Below the pieces are notes generated by a model, which made no database searches, had not been told where the DNA came from, and saw only the letters and a list, made by a program, of their open reading frames with translations. Positions 8,998-16,917 of a DNA stretch of 53,612 nucleotides are shown here, piece by piece. How positions within the stretch are numbered: position 1 is the stretch's first letter; each line of letters starts with the position of its first letter. The stretch is from positions 1 to 53,612 of the forward strand of contig JBGTCY010000290.1 of the NCBI GenBank assembly GCA_041748615.1. The letters run 5' to 3'. The DNA is from JBGTCY01 sp041748615 (lineage in GTDB: Bacteria > Bacteroidota > Bacteroidia > Chitinophagales > CAIOSU01). A program made the translations under genes and the position numbers.

Positions 8998-10157
8998 AAA
9001 ATCAATTCTGCGAGCAGGCGGTAGCCCTCAGGGTTAAAATGTCCGTCAATTTTCCAATAGAGCTTTTCAGGATTATCAGCCTGTCGAAAGCCGGGAAGTA
9101 AATCATAAAACTCCAGTTCGGGTATTGACAACAAGCGGTTGCATAACTCCATGTAATAAATATTATTTTCTGCAACTTCCGAAACAAACGGATGCATCGC
9201 TGCTTTCACGGCAATACTATTTTTATTTGCCCACGGCAATATTTGATTCTCAAACAATAGACCGATATGATCAATTGCTTCCATTCTTTGCCGGTGGTTT
9301 TCTTCATCGGTGAAAAGGCTCCAGTCTATTTTCACCACCTTGTGCATGAACAGCCGGAATACAAAACTGACGGCATACACCGGCTCCCACCAGGGCGAAG
9401 GATTGAATCGCACACTGCCACTTTCAAGAAACCGTTCGCTTCCCCCGCGTGAGGCGACATCCAGAATATCACTGTAATTGAGCAAAAAAACGGCCTGCCT
9501 GACGGGAATCGTATCCTGTATTTTTTGCAGCAGTTTAAAATCAAAAAAAGGGTCGCTGCCGCTGACTCCCGCATTCAGCACAGCCCATTCGCTGTTGACG
9601 GCTTTGATGAGTTGTTCCAAAATGAAAGGGTAAGCGCTGTCGGCAGGCGCACCAAACGATTCGGTGAATGAATCGCCAAGCGTGGTAATGATTTTTTGGT
9701 CTTTTCCGGGCAAAGCACCGCGCAAACCCAACGCATTCAATTCTTCAGCCGGATAGTTAAACTCGGCTGTGCTGTAATTTCTTAACTCTCCCGGCTGAAA
9801 CTCTATGGTGTGCCTGATTTCATCAACGCCCAATAATTTGTTTATTCGGTTATTCAATTTTTGATGAAGACTCAGATGGCTGGTGTATCCTTCGCAACAC
9901 AACTCGGTGTAGGTAACCGGGTATTTGAATAAATAGCGAAGCGCAGCTTCCGAAATGAAAAAAGTAAATATCAATGCATAAAGCGCGGTTTGTAATGAAG
10001 CGGGTATTTTTAATCTTCCCGATAATTGATATACCAGCCAGCCTAAAATAATATATAAATACGCGGTCGTGATAAACGTTGACTCTCCGTTCATCAACTT
10101 ATACAATAGCGATATGCCACAGAAGAGTAAAATCACCTTGGTAATTAGCTTAAGCAC
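8955..10157 (-). CDS. Membrane-anchored SGNH/GDSL-type protein (paralogue D)
   Basis: Three N-terminal hydrophobic stretches (about 4-20, 30-46, 56-76) precede the SGNH domain. Block I is GDSFTESFGAP with Ser163 and block II is NAGVSGSDPF. The block III position reads NYSD, without the oxyanion Asn, and the C-terminal motif is DGHFNPEGY. RGGSERF and SPWWEPVYA link it to paralogues A, E, F and H. The start is GTG; an in-frame TAG lies upstream and no ATG falls between. It converges on the preceding operon with a 43-base overlap, so antisense interference is possible. A monocistronic unit is likely, separated from gene E by a 414-base divergent spacer. Confidence 0.82.
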   Translation of the reverse strand: MLKLITKVILLFCGISLLYKLMNGESTFITTAYLYIILGWLVYQLSGRLKIPASLQTALYALIFTFFISEAALRYLFKYPVTYTELCCEGYTSHLSLHQKLNNRINKLLGVDEIRHTIEFQPGELRNYSTAEFNYPAEELNALGLRGALPGKDQKIITTLGDSFTESFGAPADSAYPFILEQLIKAVNSEWAVLNAGVSGSDPFFDFKLLQKIQDTIPVRQAVFLLNYSDILDVASRGGSERFLESGSVRFNPSPWWEPVYAVSFVFRLFMHKVVKIDWSLFTDEENHRQRMEAIDHIGLLFENQILPWANKNSIAVKAAMHPFVSEVAENNIYYMELCNRLLSIPELEFYDLLPGFRQADNPEKLYWKIDGHFNPEGYRLLAELIFQKAFLNDSLMFTD

Positions 10158-10571
10158 TTGATATAGTTGACTGGTGAAAATAACCTATTTCCTTTCACCT
10201 TTGTTACCTGTTTTTAGTTTCAATCCATGTCATCCAATTCCAATCCCGCCTATTCATTTGTTATTTAATAACCGCAAGCTCATTGCTGATTGCGTACTTT
10301 GCATATTAGCCTGCACGACAGCCAGTGTCATCCTCAAATTAGTAAACTTGTCCTTCAGCGAGAACCCTTTGACTTAAAACTTTGTCCTACACCAGTTGAA
10401 AACCTGCTTGGAATTCTTCATCATTGAAAGGATTAAATTTGAAGAAACACTATAGATTGAGTCAATGAAAATTTCATATTATCTTAATTACTTTCGTGTA
10501 AAAAGTAAGTTTTGCGGCAACTGTTATGATGACCTGAGCGAGATAATCCTTGAGCAAAAAATATCTTTTTC
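10158..10571. other. 414-bp divergent spacer without a gene
   Basis: This spacer separates two divergent SGNH genes. It holds TTTGTCCTACACC at 10381-10393, matching the ends of the palindromic element at 5822-5943, and a TAAATTTG -7-like box at 10434-10441. No RNA gene, intact hairpin terminator or credible ORF was seen. A 67-codon ORF at 10174-10377 has no family signature. Confidence 0.5.
10408..10441 (+). promoter_or_regulatory. Possible promoter for SGNH gene E
   Basis: TTG at 10408-10410 and TAAATTTG at 10434-10441 are separated by 23 bases, the upper limit for the Bacteroidota consensus. The site lies about 130 bases before the ATG, leaving a long leader, so the assignment is weak. Confidence 0.3.
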
Positions 10572-11840
10572 ATGATGAATCGACTGTCTGATTTCCTTCA
10601 CCAAAATATTGTAATCCGTGTGCCGGTATGGATTTTTTTGCTGTTGCCGCTTGCCGCTTACTTAGCTTGGGAAATTTACTGGTATTCCAGAGTTGGATTG
10701 CGTTTTATAAAATGGCACACACATTTAATGCTATTTGCTTATATATGGATGGCCGGAATGTTGGTTTTGCGTATTTTATCCGAAAAAAAAAGAGAAGATT
10801 ATTTTAAAAAAATTGCTTTGAGTTTCAATGCTCTCATTTTCACTTTTTTCCTGCTGGAAGTCACTCTTTTAATAACCGGAATCAATAAAACCTATTTAGA
10901 AAAGGTAGATAGTTTTTATACCAGTCCCTATCAAGCCTTGCAAAGCAGCTATTACCATACATGGCGAACTAACAAACAAAGGTGTCTTATCAAACCGGAA
11001 TATCATTATTGTGCACTTTCGAATTCGTTGGGATTTGTTGATGAAGAGTGGAAGGTTAATAAAAAACCCGGAGAAAAAACGATAATAGCGCTTGGAGATT
11101 CATTTACCGAAGGCGATGGCGCGCCTTACGATTCCAGCTATGTTGCTTTGCTCAGGGAAAAATTAAACTCCCGAAACGATTCATTTTATGTGATGAATGC
11201 AGGTATTTGCGGCAGTGACCCTTTTAACAATTTTGTAATACTGAGAGACTTGCTGATGGTTTATGAGCCTGACTATGTCATTCAGGTTTTATCTTCTCAT
11301 GACCTCATAACTGACATTATATTGCGTGGAGGCATGGAGCGTTTTCGAGAAGACGGAACTGTAAAACACTACTCAGCCCCCTGGTGGGAGCCAGTTTATG
11401 CCATCAGCTATAGTAGCCGAATCTTTTTTAATGCAGCAGGCTATGATGAATTACTCCGGAGAGGGGAGATTACGAATGAAGAAGAAGCGAAACTGAATGA
11501 ACAGGTTATTGAATTATTTAGAATGTATGCCAGGTTTTGCAGAGAGAACAATATCAAGTTATTTGTTTCTTTGAGACCTGACAAATTTGAAATTGAGAGC
11601 AACAACTATTCGTTTGATTTTTCATTAATACAAAATGAACTCATGAAAAATGAAAATATTATATACTTTGATTTATTGCCGGATTATTTAGAATACATTG
11701 AACAAAGAAAAACACAACCTGCTGATTATTTTTGGGTGCATGATGGGCATCATAACTCAAATGGATACCAAATGATGGCGGATGCGATTTTTGATAATAT
11801 CCGCCCCTATCTGAATGATTCAACAATATCTGAATTTTAA
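10572..11840 (+). CDS. Membrane-anchored SGNH/GDSL-type protein (paralogue E)
   Basis: This is the closest relative of paralogues A and H in length and layout. There are membrane segments near residues 17-34, 50-68 and 84-102, the loop motif WYSRVGLRFIKWHTH, then TYLE...YTSPY. Block I is GDSFTEG with Ser177 and block II is NAGICGSDPF. The block III position reads SSHD with no oxyanion Asn, followed by RGGMERF, PWWEPVYA and the C-terminal DGHHNSNGY. Two ATG codons in tandem open the gene; either could be used. It lies 41 bases before gene F on the same strand, so E and F are probably co-transcribed. Envelope esterase or acyltransferase activity is the family expectation; the substrate is unknown. 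Confidence 0.85.
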   Translation: MMNRLSDFLHQNIVIRVPVWIFLLLPLAAYLAWEIYWYSRVGLRFIKWHTHLMLFAYIWMAGMLVLRILSEKKREDYFKKIALSFNALIFTFFLLEVTLLITGINKTYLEKVDSFYTSPYQALQSSYYHTWRTNKQRCLIKPEYHYCALSNSLGFVDEEWKVNKKPGEKTIIALGDSFTEGDGAPYDSSYVALLREKLNSRNDSFYVMNAGICGSDPFNNFVILRDLLMVYEPDYVIQVLSSHDLITDIILRGGMERFREDGTVKHYSAPWWEPVYAISYSSRIFFNAAGYDELLRRGEITNEEEAKLNEQVIELFRMYARFCRENNIKLFVSLRPDKFEIESNNYSFDFSLIQNELMKNENIIYFDLLPDYLEYIEQRKTQPADYFWVHDGHHNSNGYQMMADAIFDNIRPYLNDSTISEF

Positions 11841-11881
11841 TTCTGGTATTTTTCATTTACCCAAGTCAACTAATTTGTACT

Positions 11882-12946
11882 ATGAAAAAAAATCTCCTGC
11901 TATTTTCCGGGTCGCTGATTCTCGGTTTTTTAATAGCGGAATCCGTTTTCAGATATAAGGGTGATTATCAGACATATCTTGAAAGGACAGGTGCGGGAAA
12001 CTACACATCGCCATTCCAAGAACATAACAGGGGATGGGCACATACCTACCAGCCGCACTATGAGCAATATCTGGCGCGCGAAGAATTTACCGATTCTTGG
12101 ACAGCCAATGAAGATGGATTGAAAGACGTTAATATCGCTGATGTCAAAACAGGTAAACGTATTTTTGTTTTAGGCGACAGTTTTACGGAAGGAGTGGGTG
12201 CCCCGCCCGACAGTTCACATCCCCGCATATTGGAAACCTTATTCAGGTTGCATGGCGATTCTTCGCTTCAGGTCATTAATGGCGGACTTGGAGGGTCAGA
12301 TGTATTTTTTGCCTATCAATTAATGAAAAAATATTTTTCCAAATACGAGCCGGATATGGTGATATTGACTATCAATTCTTCTGATATAGCTGATTGTCTG
12401 GCAAGAGGAGGGTTTGAGAGATTCAGGAGAGATGATGTTGTTCAATACAGGAAACCGCCCTGGTTTGAACCGATTTATGCCCGCAGCATGTTTGCACGCA
12501 TGATCGCGCATGAGATATTCGAATATGATTATCTATTTATTCGAAAAAAAGATTTGCCTCAAAAATATGAAGAGGCGTTTCATCTGATCAAATTGGCTAT
12601 TGACAGTTTCAAGGTATTTAGTAAAAACAAACAACTGCAATTTGCGATTGTAATCCATCCCTTTTGCTCAGAGTTTCAATATCCGGAAACTTATCTGTTA
12701 GCTTCCTTGTCCGGTTACATTCGAAATAGCGGAATACCATACCTCGATGTTTTTCATTGCATGAATATGCATTCCATGGATAGCGCCAATTGCCATCAAT
12801 ATTATTGGGAAAAAGATGGTCACTATAATTCAAGAGGATATGAAATAATGGCTCGATGTGTTTTTGAATTTATTCAGAAAGAAAACAGGGTAGAAAATAC
12901 TTTTCATACACCCCATCCGCCACAAGCTGATTCCCTTTTTGATTGA
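11882..12946 (+). CDS. SGNH/GDSL-type protein with a single N-terminal anchor (paralogue F)
   Basis: A shorter member of the family: only one N-terminal hydrophobic segment (residues 4-20), then TYLE...YTSPF. Block I is GDSFTEGVGAP with Ser100 and block II is NGGLGGSDVF. The block III position reads NSSD, lacking the oxyanion Asn, then RGGFERF, PPWFEPIYA and DGHYNSRGY. Loss of the other membrane helices could make this the secreted or more loosely tethered partner of gene E, which lies 41 bases upstream. Its last 77 bases overlap the end of convergent gene G, an unusually long tail-to-tail coding overlap. Confidence 0.83.
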   Translation: MKKNLLLFSGSLILGFLIAESVFRYKGDYQTYLERTGAGNYTSPFQEHNRGWAHTYQPHYEQYLAREEFTDSWTANEDGLKDVNIADVKTGKRIFVLGDSFTEGVGAPPDSSHPRILETLFRLHGDSSLQVINGGLGGSDVFFAYQLMKKYFSKYEPDMVILTINSSDIADCLARGGFERFRRDDVVQYRKPPWFEPIYARSMFARMIAHEIFEYDYLFIRKKDLPQKYEEAFHLIKLAIDSFKVFSKNKQLQFAIVIHPFCSEFQYPETYLLASLSGYIRNSGIPYLDVFHCMNMHSMDSANCHQYYWEKDGHYNSRGYEIMARCVFEFIQKENRVENTFHTPHPPQADSLFD

Positions 12947-14093
12947 AATGCAAATCAAGGGTCCAGTAATAATTTCCAATAGAGTCGCCTCTTTCGGCAA
13001 TAATCTCAGCCATGTAATCCGTCAATGAAATCATACGGATATCAGTGCTGACGGGGATATCCTCAAGCGGTGATTTTCCGGAAATAAGTTCATAATGCAT
13101 CGGTTGCAGCGCTAATAAAAATTCAAATCCCTTTTCAGATGATAATTTGTAATAGTCTTCAATTTTCCGGCTGATTTTATCTAAGGCTTTTTGTGTTTCC
13201 AATGCCTCTATTTCCGGGTTCATCAGATTGAATTCTATCTGGAATACAGCTTTAGCAAATAAGCGTACTAAGTAACTGCTCCCGTAAAAAAAATCCCACC
13301 GGGGTCCTGCTTTTGCAACAAGCTTTCCTTTGTCGTTCCACCTTTCCTCACCACCCGCCCCCATGACCTCAAAAATGTCTGACGAATTGAGCTGTAGAAT
13401 AACCAAATCCGGTTGAAATTGAATTAAACATTTTTCCAGCAATTCATAACTGAAGAAAAGGTCGCTTCCTGACTTTCCGGCATTGATGGTAGTGAAGTGC
13501 ATACTGTCGGTTGCAGCATTCAGACGATTTTCCAACAATCGGAGCCAGGTGGAATCCTGATGTGCGCCAACACCCTCCATAAAGGAATCGCCCAAGCCGA
13601 GAATGCGGTATTCTCCTTCAGCTTTTTGCAGGGGAATATCCCGCTCCCGCAATCCGTAAGCGTTGTATTGATGCAGGAAATTGAATTCAGGCCTGTTCAG
13701 GTAATCGGAATCATGGGGAGGCGAGACGAAAAAATGACCGTTATCGCAAGCCGACAGCAGGGGGAGTTCCTGCTTCCCGTAGGGCGATGAGTAGAAAAAA
13801 CTCCCGTTGCGTTCCATGTAGGAAGCTAAATCAGCTCTGACCACTCTGATAATCATTTCTCCGGCAAGCAGCACAAAGACTAAGGAAACCAATGCCGTGT
13901 GAAAATTGGAAAATTGATTTTCCCGCAAGATATTTTTCTGCAATAAAAGCGATAAGAAAAATCTGCCCGTAAAATACAAAGTCAATAAAAGCGCAATGAA
14001 GCCCAATGGTGAAGTGGTTTTAAATATCAACCACAGACTGGCAACAAAAATGAATAAGAGCACAATTGGAATAAAAATCAGCCTTCGAAGCAT
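12870..14093 (-). CDS. Membrane-anchored SGNH/GDSL-type protein (paralogue G)
   Basis: The most divergent of the six-member family. Membrane segments lie near residues 5-24, 30-50 and 66-84, followed by SYME...YSSPY. Block I is GDSFMEGVGAH with Ser170 and block II is NAGKSGSDLF. The block III position reads NSSD, and the C-terminal motif is DLHFNQKGN. The RGGxERF and PWWEP motifs have decayed to GGEERW and GPRWDFFYG, suggesting altered specificity. The 3' end overlaps gene F by 77 bases on the opposite strand. A pair of inverted hairpin units lies directly upstream, between it and the second radical SAM gene. Confidence 0.8.
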   Translation of the reverse strand: MLRRLIFIPIVLLFIFVASLWLIFKTTSPLGFIALLLTLYFTGRFFLSLLLQKNILRENQFSNFHTALVSLVFVLLAGEMIIRVVRADLASYMERNGSFFYSSPYGKQELPLLSACDNGHFFVSPPHDSDYLNRPEFNFLHQYNAYGLRERDIPLQKAEGEYRILGLGDSFMEGVGAHQDSTWLRLLENRLNAATDSMHFTTINAGKSGSDLFFSYELLEKCLIQFQPDLVILQLNSSDIFEVMGAGGEERWNDKGKLVAKAGPRWDFFYGSSYLVRLFAKAVFQIEFNLMNPEIEALETQKALDKISRKIEDYYKLSSEKGFEFLLALQPMHYELISGKSPLEDIPVSTDIRMISLTDYMAEIIAERGDSIGNYYWTLDLHFNQKGNQLVADGVYEKYFLPCFLSE

Positions 14094-14116
14094 GGATTTG
14101 TGTTTGTTATTTTGCC

Positions 14117-14162
14117 CTTGCCGGTCTAAGCGTTAGTATAGTGCGTTTGAAAGACCGGCAAG
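14117..14162. repeat. Palindromic unit 1 of a BIME-like doublet
   Basis: A perfect 11-base inverted repeat, CTTGCCGGTCT and AGACCGGCAAG, encloses a 24-base loop. The loop resembles, in reverse complement, the 24-base loop of the neighbouring unit at 14169-14230, so the two units are inverted copies of one element. Confidence 0.65.
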
Positions 14163-14168
14163 CGGGAT

Positions 14169-14230
14169 GCCGTTCCTCTCGGTGGTCGGTCTGTCAATCG
14201 CTCGCAGGCATCACTTAGACCGACAACGGC
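14169..14230. repeat. Palindromic unit 2 of a BIME-like doublet
   Basis: GTCGGTCT (14185-14192) and AGACCGAC (14217-14224) enclose a 24-base loop; GCCGTT (14169-14174) and AACGGC (14225-14230) extend the stem after a ten-base bulge. The unit is inverted relative to unit 1. The doublet fills the gap between two minus-strand genes and could also stop or stabilise the radical SAM transcript. Confidence 0.6.
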
Positions 14231-14235
14231 TATTA

Positions 14236-15489
14236 TCAACCGGCATACTGAGGCACCACGTCAGCGGGGCAATATTTTTCAATCTCGCGGTAAAATTCAG
14301 GAAACACCTCCGCGAAATTTTCCTGGCGGTATTTATCATGCCGGGCGAGGTGACGGAAAAATTCACCGAAATCGCGTTCATCGTGGGCGTTGAGGAAGGA
14401 AATCAGGTTTTCAATGGTTTTCGTTCTGCGCTCTTCCATTTGGTAAGTCGTTTTCACATAATTTTTCAATCGCTCGGCAATCAAATCTTTCACCTCATGC
14501 GGCAGGAGGGAAATAGACAGTTCCCAGGGTTGGTAAACTAAATTCCAAAACACCGATAGTCCCGGAAAATGTTCGTTGAAAAATTCAAAATATTCCGGGA
14601 AATAATAAATATTCATACTCGTGACCGAGCAGCAGATTTTGCATTGAATCTGGTCGCTGCCCGAGTAACCGCCATGTTTCACAAATTTCTTCAGATTCTC
14701 CACCACCTGCTCCCAGTTAGCGCCACTGCGCTGATATTCAAAACGCTTTCCGATGTCGTCAATGCTGAAATTCAGATACACGTTTTTGAATTGCTTGAAA
14801 AGCTGAATCAACTCATCGGTATAAAAAGTAGTGTTGGTGTTAATCAGCAATGAAATATGTTTGGCGTGACCGGTCTTGACGCAATAGCGCATCAATTCGA
14901 TATTTTCTTCGCTCATCAGCGGCTCACCTCCGAAGAATCCGATTTGCGAGAAATGCGGCACCCATGAGCGGATTATCCGCTGGTTTTCAGGCGTCATGTT
15001 CAAGTGTACCTCGCCTTCTATGCCATACACTTCTTTGGCTTCCTTTATCCAGCGCGAAGAAGCGTGTGACCAGCAGATTCTGCATCGCAGATTGCAAATA
15101 TTGCTCGCGTTGATTTCCACGCGCATGGGTGTTTCAGGATTTTCCACCTGACTTTCCGGAATATCGTATCCGTAAGAATCGTAGCGCATCGGCTTCAGTC
15201 CCATCGCCTGTTCTTTCCAGCATTGAACACAGCCTTTGTGACGCACGTTGTTTTTGAAATTATCACGGAGGGTGCGCATGTACTCCGAATTCCAGGCGTC
15301 TTCAATCGTGTATTTGTCAGCCGTGATTTCTTTGCCGTTTTCCGTCATGAACCCGGTATGGTGGCTGCACGGCATATATTTTCCGTCAGCTGAGAGTAGC
15401 ACCTGAAAAAAAGGGTAGTAACAGAAATCCGTTTTGTCGGGGTCACGTTTGGGGGCAGGCGCTTTCTTTTTGAAAAATTTTGCAAGCAT
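14236..15489 (-). CDS. N-terminal twitch-domain radical SAM protein (second copy)
   Basis: This has the same inverted layout as the first radical SAM gene. An N-terminal twitch-like module carries C23, C41, C87 and C90 for an auxiliary cluster. The core follows with CNLRCRIC (C132, C136, C139) and GGEP at 187-190. The rest of the protein is only moderately similar to the first copy, so the two probably act on different substrates. The ATG start is 79 bases from the divergent SGNH gene H, and a perfect -7 box lies in that spacer. Radical-based modification of a sugar, lipid or protein is the family expectation; the substrate is unknown. Confidence 0.85.
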   Translation of the reverse strand: MLAKFFKKKAPAPKRDPDKTDFCYYPFFQVLLSADGKYMPCSHHTGFMTENGKEITADKYTIEDAWNSEYMRTLRDNFKNNVRHKGCVQCWKEQAMGLKPMRYDSYGYDIPESQVENPETPMRVEINASNICNLRCRICWSHASSRWIKEAKEVYGIEGEVHLNMTPENQRIIRSWVPHFSQIGFFGGEPLMSEENIELMRYCVKTGHAKHISLLINTNTTFYTDELIQLFKQFKNVYLNFSIDDIGKRFEYQRSGANWEQVVENLKKFVKHGGYSGSDQIQCKICCSVTSMNIYYFPEYFEFFNEHFPGLSVFWNLVYQPWELSISLLPHEVKDLIAERLKNYVKTTYQMEERRTKTIENLISFLNAHDERDFGEFFRHLARHDKYRQENFAEVFPEFYREIEKYCPADVVPQYAG

Positions 15490-15514
15490 AACGGATAAGA
15501 ATTTTCCTTACACA

Positions 15515-15522
15515 CAAATATA
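15515..15522 (-). promoter_or_regulatory. -7 box of the second radical SAM gene
   Basis: Read on the minus strand this is TATATTTG, a perfect TAnnTTTG box, about 26 bases before the ATG. The nearest -33-like TTTG (minus strand, 15547-15550) is 24 bases away, longer than usual. Confidence 0.45.
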
Positions 15523-15568
15523 TGGTAAATTGGAAGCTAAATCAGGCAAATGCGCTAAACAGACTGGG

Positions 15569-16861
15569 ATGAAACTACCTGCATGGCTTAATCAAACTGT
15601 TGTCTTACAAATCAATATTACTATTTGGAAAATAGTGCTTGCCCTGTTATTGCTGATCTATGGCGCTTACGTGGCATGGGAAATTTATTGGTACCGGCAA
15701 GTCGGGTTGTATTTTATCAAGTGGCATACACATATTGTTTTTACCACACTGCTTTGTTTCCTGCTATGGCTTCCGTTTCTTTTATTCCATAAAATATTTC
15801 GCGTTGCATTTACCAAAAACCTGTTATTAAGCACAGGTACGGTTGCATTACTGCTGGTATTGTTTGAAATATTCCTTGTAATTACAGGAATGAATAAAAA
15901 TTATATGGAGCAAAGAAGCGGATACTATCAATCGCCTTACGATCAAAACATGGGCAACTATTACAATATCCGACAGCCGCAGAAAGAGTATTTGCTTGAA
16001 AGCGGGGAATTCTCATTTACGAGGGTTACCAATTCGCTTGGCTACAGCGATGGTGAATGGAAACTGGAAAAAGACACAAACGTAATTCGCATCGCGGCAT
16101 TGGGCGATTCATTTACCGAAGGGGATGGCGCGCCTGCCGATTCGGCTTATCCGGTTGTTTTAAGCAGGTTGTTAAATGAATTGGCTTACAAGGTTGAAGT
16201 ATTCAATGCGGGTATCAGCGGCAGCGACCCGTTTTTCGGGTATAAAAATTTTACGGACATCATCTTGCCCTATCAACCCGATATTGTGCTGCAGACGGTT
16301 TCCAGCGATGACATGCTGTATGATATCTCGTTAAGAGGCGGCTTCGAGCGGTTCGGGAATGACTCGCTGTTGCAGTTGAAAAAAGCCCCGTGGTGGGAGC
16401 CGGTGGCTGCAGCAAGTTATCTATTCAGAGCATTAATGAAAATTGCCGGATTGGATATTGACAACCCCGGTGGAGGCGTGAAGAATAAGCAGCATGTTGC
16501 AAAATTGAATGAACAACTGCAAAATCTCATCATAAAATATGACAGCGTTGCTGCATTCAACAACGTGAAGGTTATTTGGCTCATCAAGCCTCTCAAGCAT
16601 GAATTCAAAGGCGGACAATATGTTTTCGATTATACCGATGTAAATTCAGTATTTCCTGAATTAAAAAATACCATCGTGTTCGACTTGCTGCCATGTTATC
16701 TGCAACATGCTTCCCCATCATCGCAAACTTACTCAGATTTTTACTGGATAATTGACGGGCATCATAATTCGCAAGGCTATCATCTCATGGCGCAATGTAT
16801 TGCGCCCGTTGTGGCTGGGAATATAAAAAACCGAAAAGCGGCAAATGCGTTATCAGACTAA
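15569..16861 (+). CDS. Membrane-anchored SGNH/GDSL-type protein (paralogue H)
   Basis: Starting at ATG 15569 gives 430 residues and aligns the N-terminus with paralogues A and E; the longer frame from 15434 would run into the divergent radical SAM gene and adds no recognisable sequence. Membrane segments lie near 19-37, 55-74 and 84-105, with the loop motif WYRQVGLYFIKWHTH. Block I is GDSFTEG with Ser181 and block II is NAGISGSDPF. The block III position reads SSDD without the oxyanion Asn, then RGGFERF, PWWEPVAA and DGHHNSQGY. It is divergent from the second radical SAM gene across a short spacer, repeating the radical SAM/SGNH association at 83-2685. Confidence 0.85.
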   Translation: MKLPAWLNQTVVLQINITIWKIVLALLLLIYGAYVAWEIYWYRQVGLYFIKWHTHIVFTTLLCFLLWLPFLLFHKIFRVAFTKNLLLSTGTVALLLVLFEIFLVITGMNKNYMEQRSGYYQSPYDQNMGNYYNIRQPQKEYLLESGEFSFTRVTNSLGYSDGEWKLEKDTNVIRIAALGDSFTEGDGAPADSAYPVVLSRLLNELAYKVEVFNAGISGSDPFFGYKNFTDIILPYQPDIVLQTVSSDDMLYDISLRGGFERFGNDSLLQLKKAPWWEPVAAASYLFRALMKIAGLDIDNPGGGVKNKQHVAKLNEQLQNLIIKYDSVAAFNNVKVIWLIKPLKHEFKGGQYVFDYTDVNSVFPELKNTIVFDLLPCYLQHASPSSQTYSDFYWIIDGHHNSQGYHLMAQCIAPVVAGNIKNRKAANALSD

Positions 16862-16917
16862 AACACTATTTTCAATTTCCAATTATCAAACCGATTGAGA
16901 AAGGAACTTTTTAATAC

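Noticed and set aside
10174..10377. 67-codon ORF in the divergent spacer
   Set aside because: Low-complexity, cysteine- and proline-rich, no motif, and it begins inside the likely upstream region of gene D.
15434..15568. 45-codon N-terminal extension of SGNH gene H
   Set aside because: It overlaps the divergent radical SAM gene and is absent from paralogues A and E.
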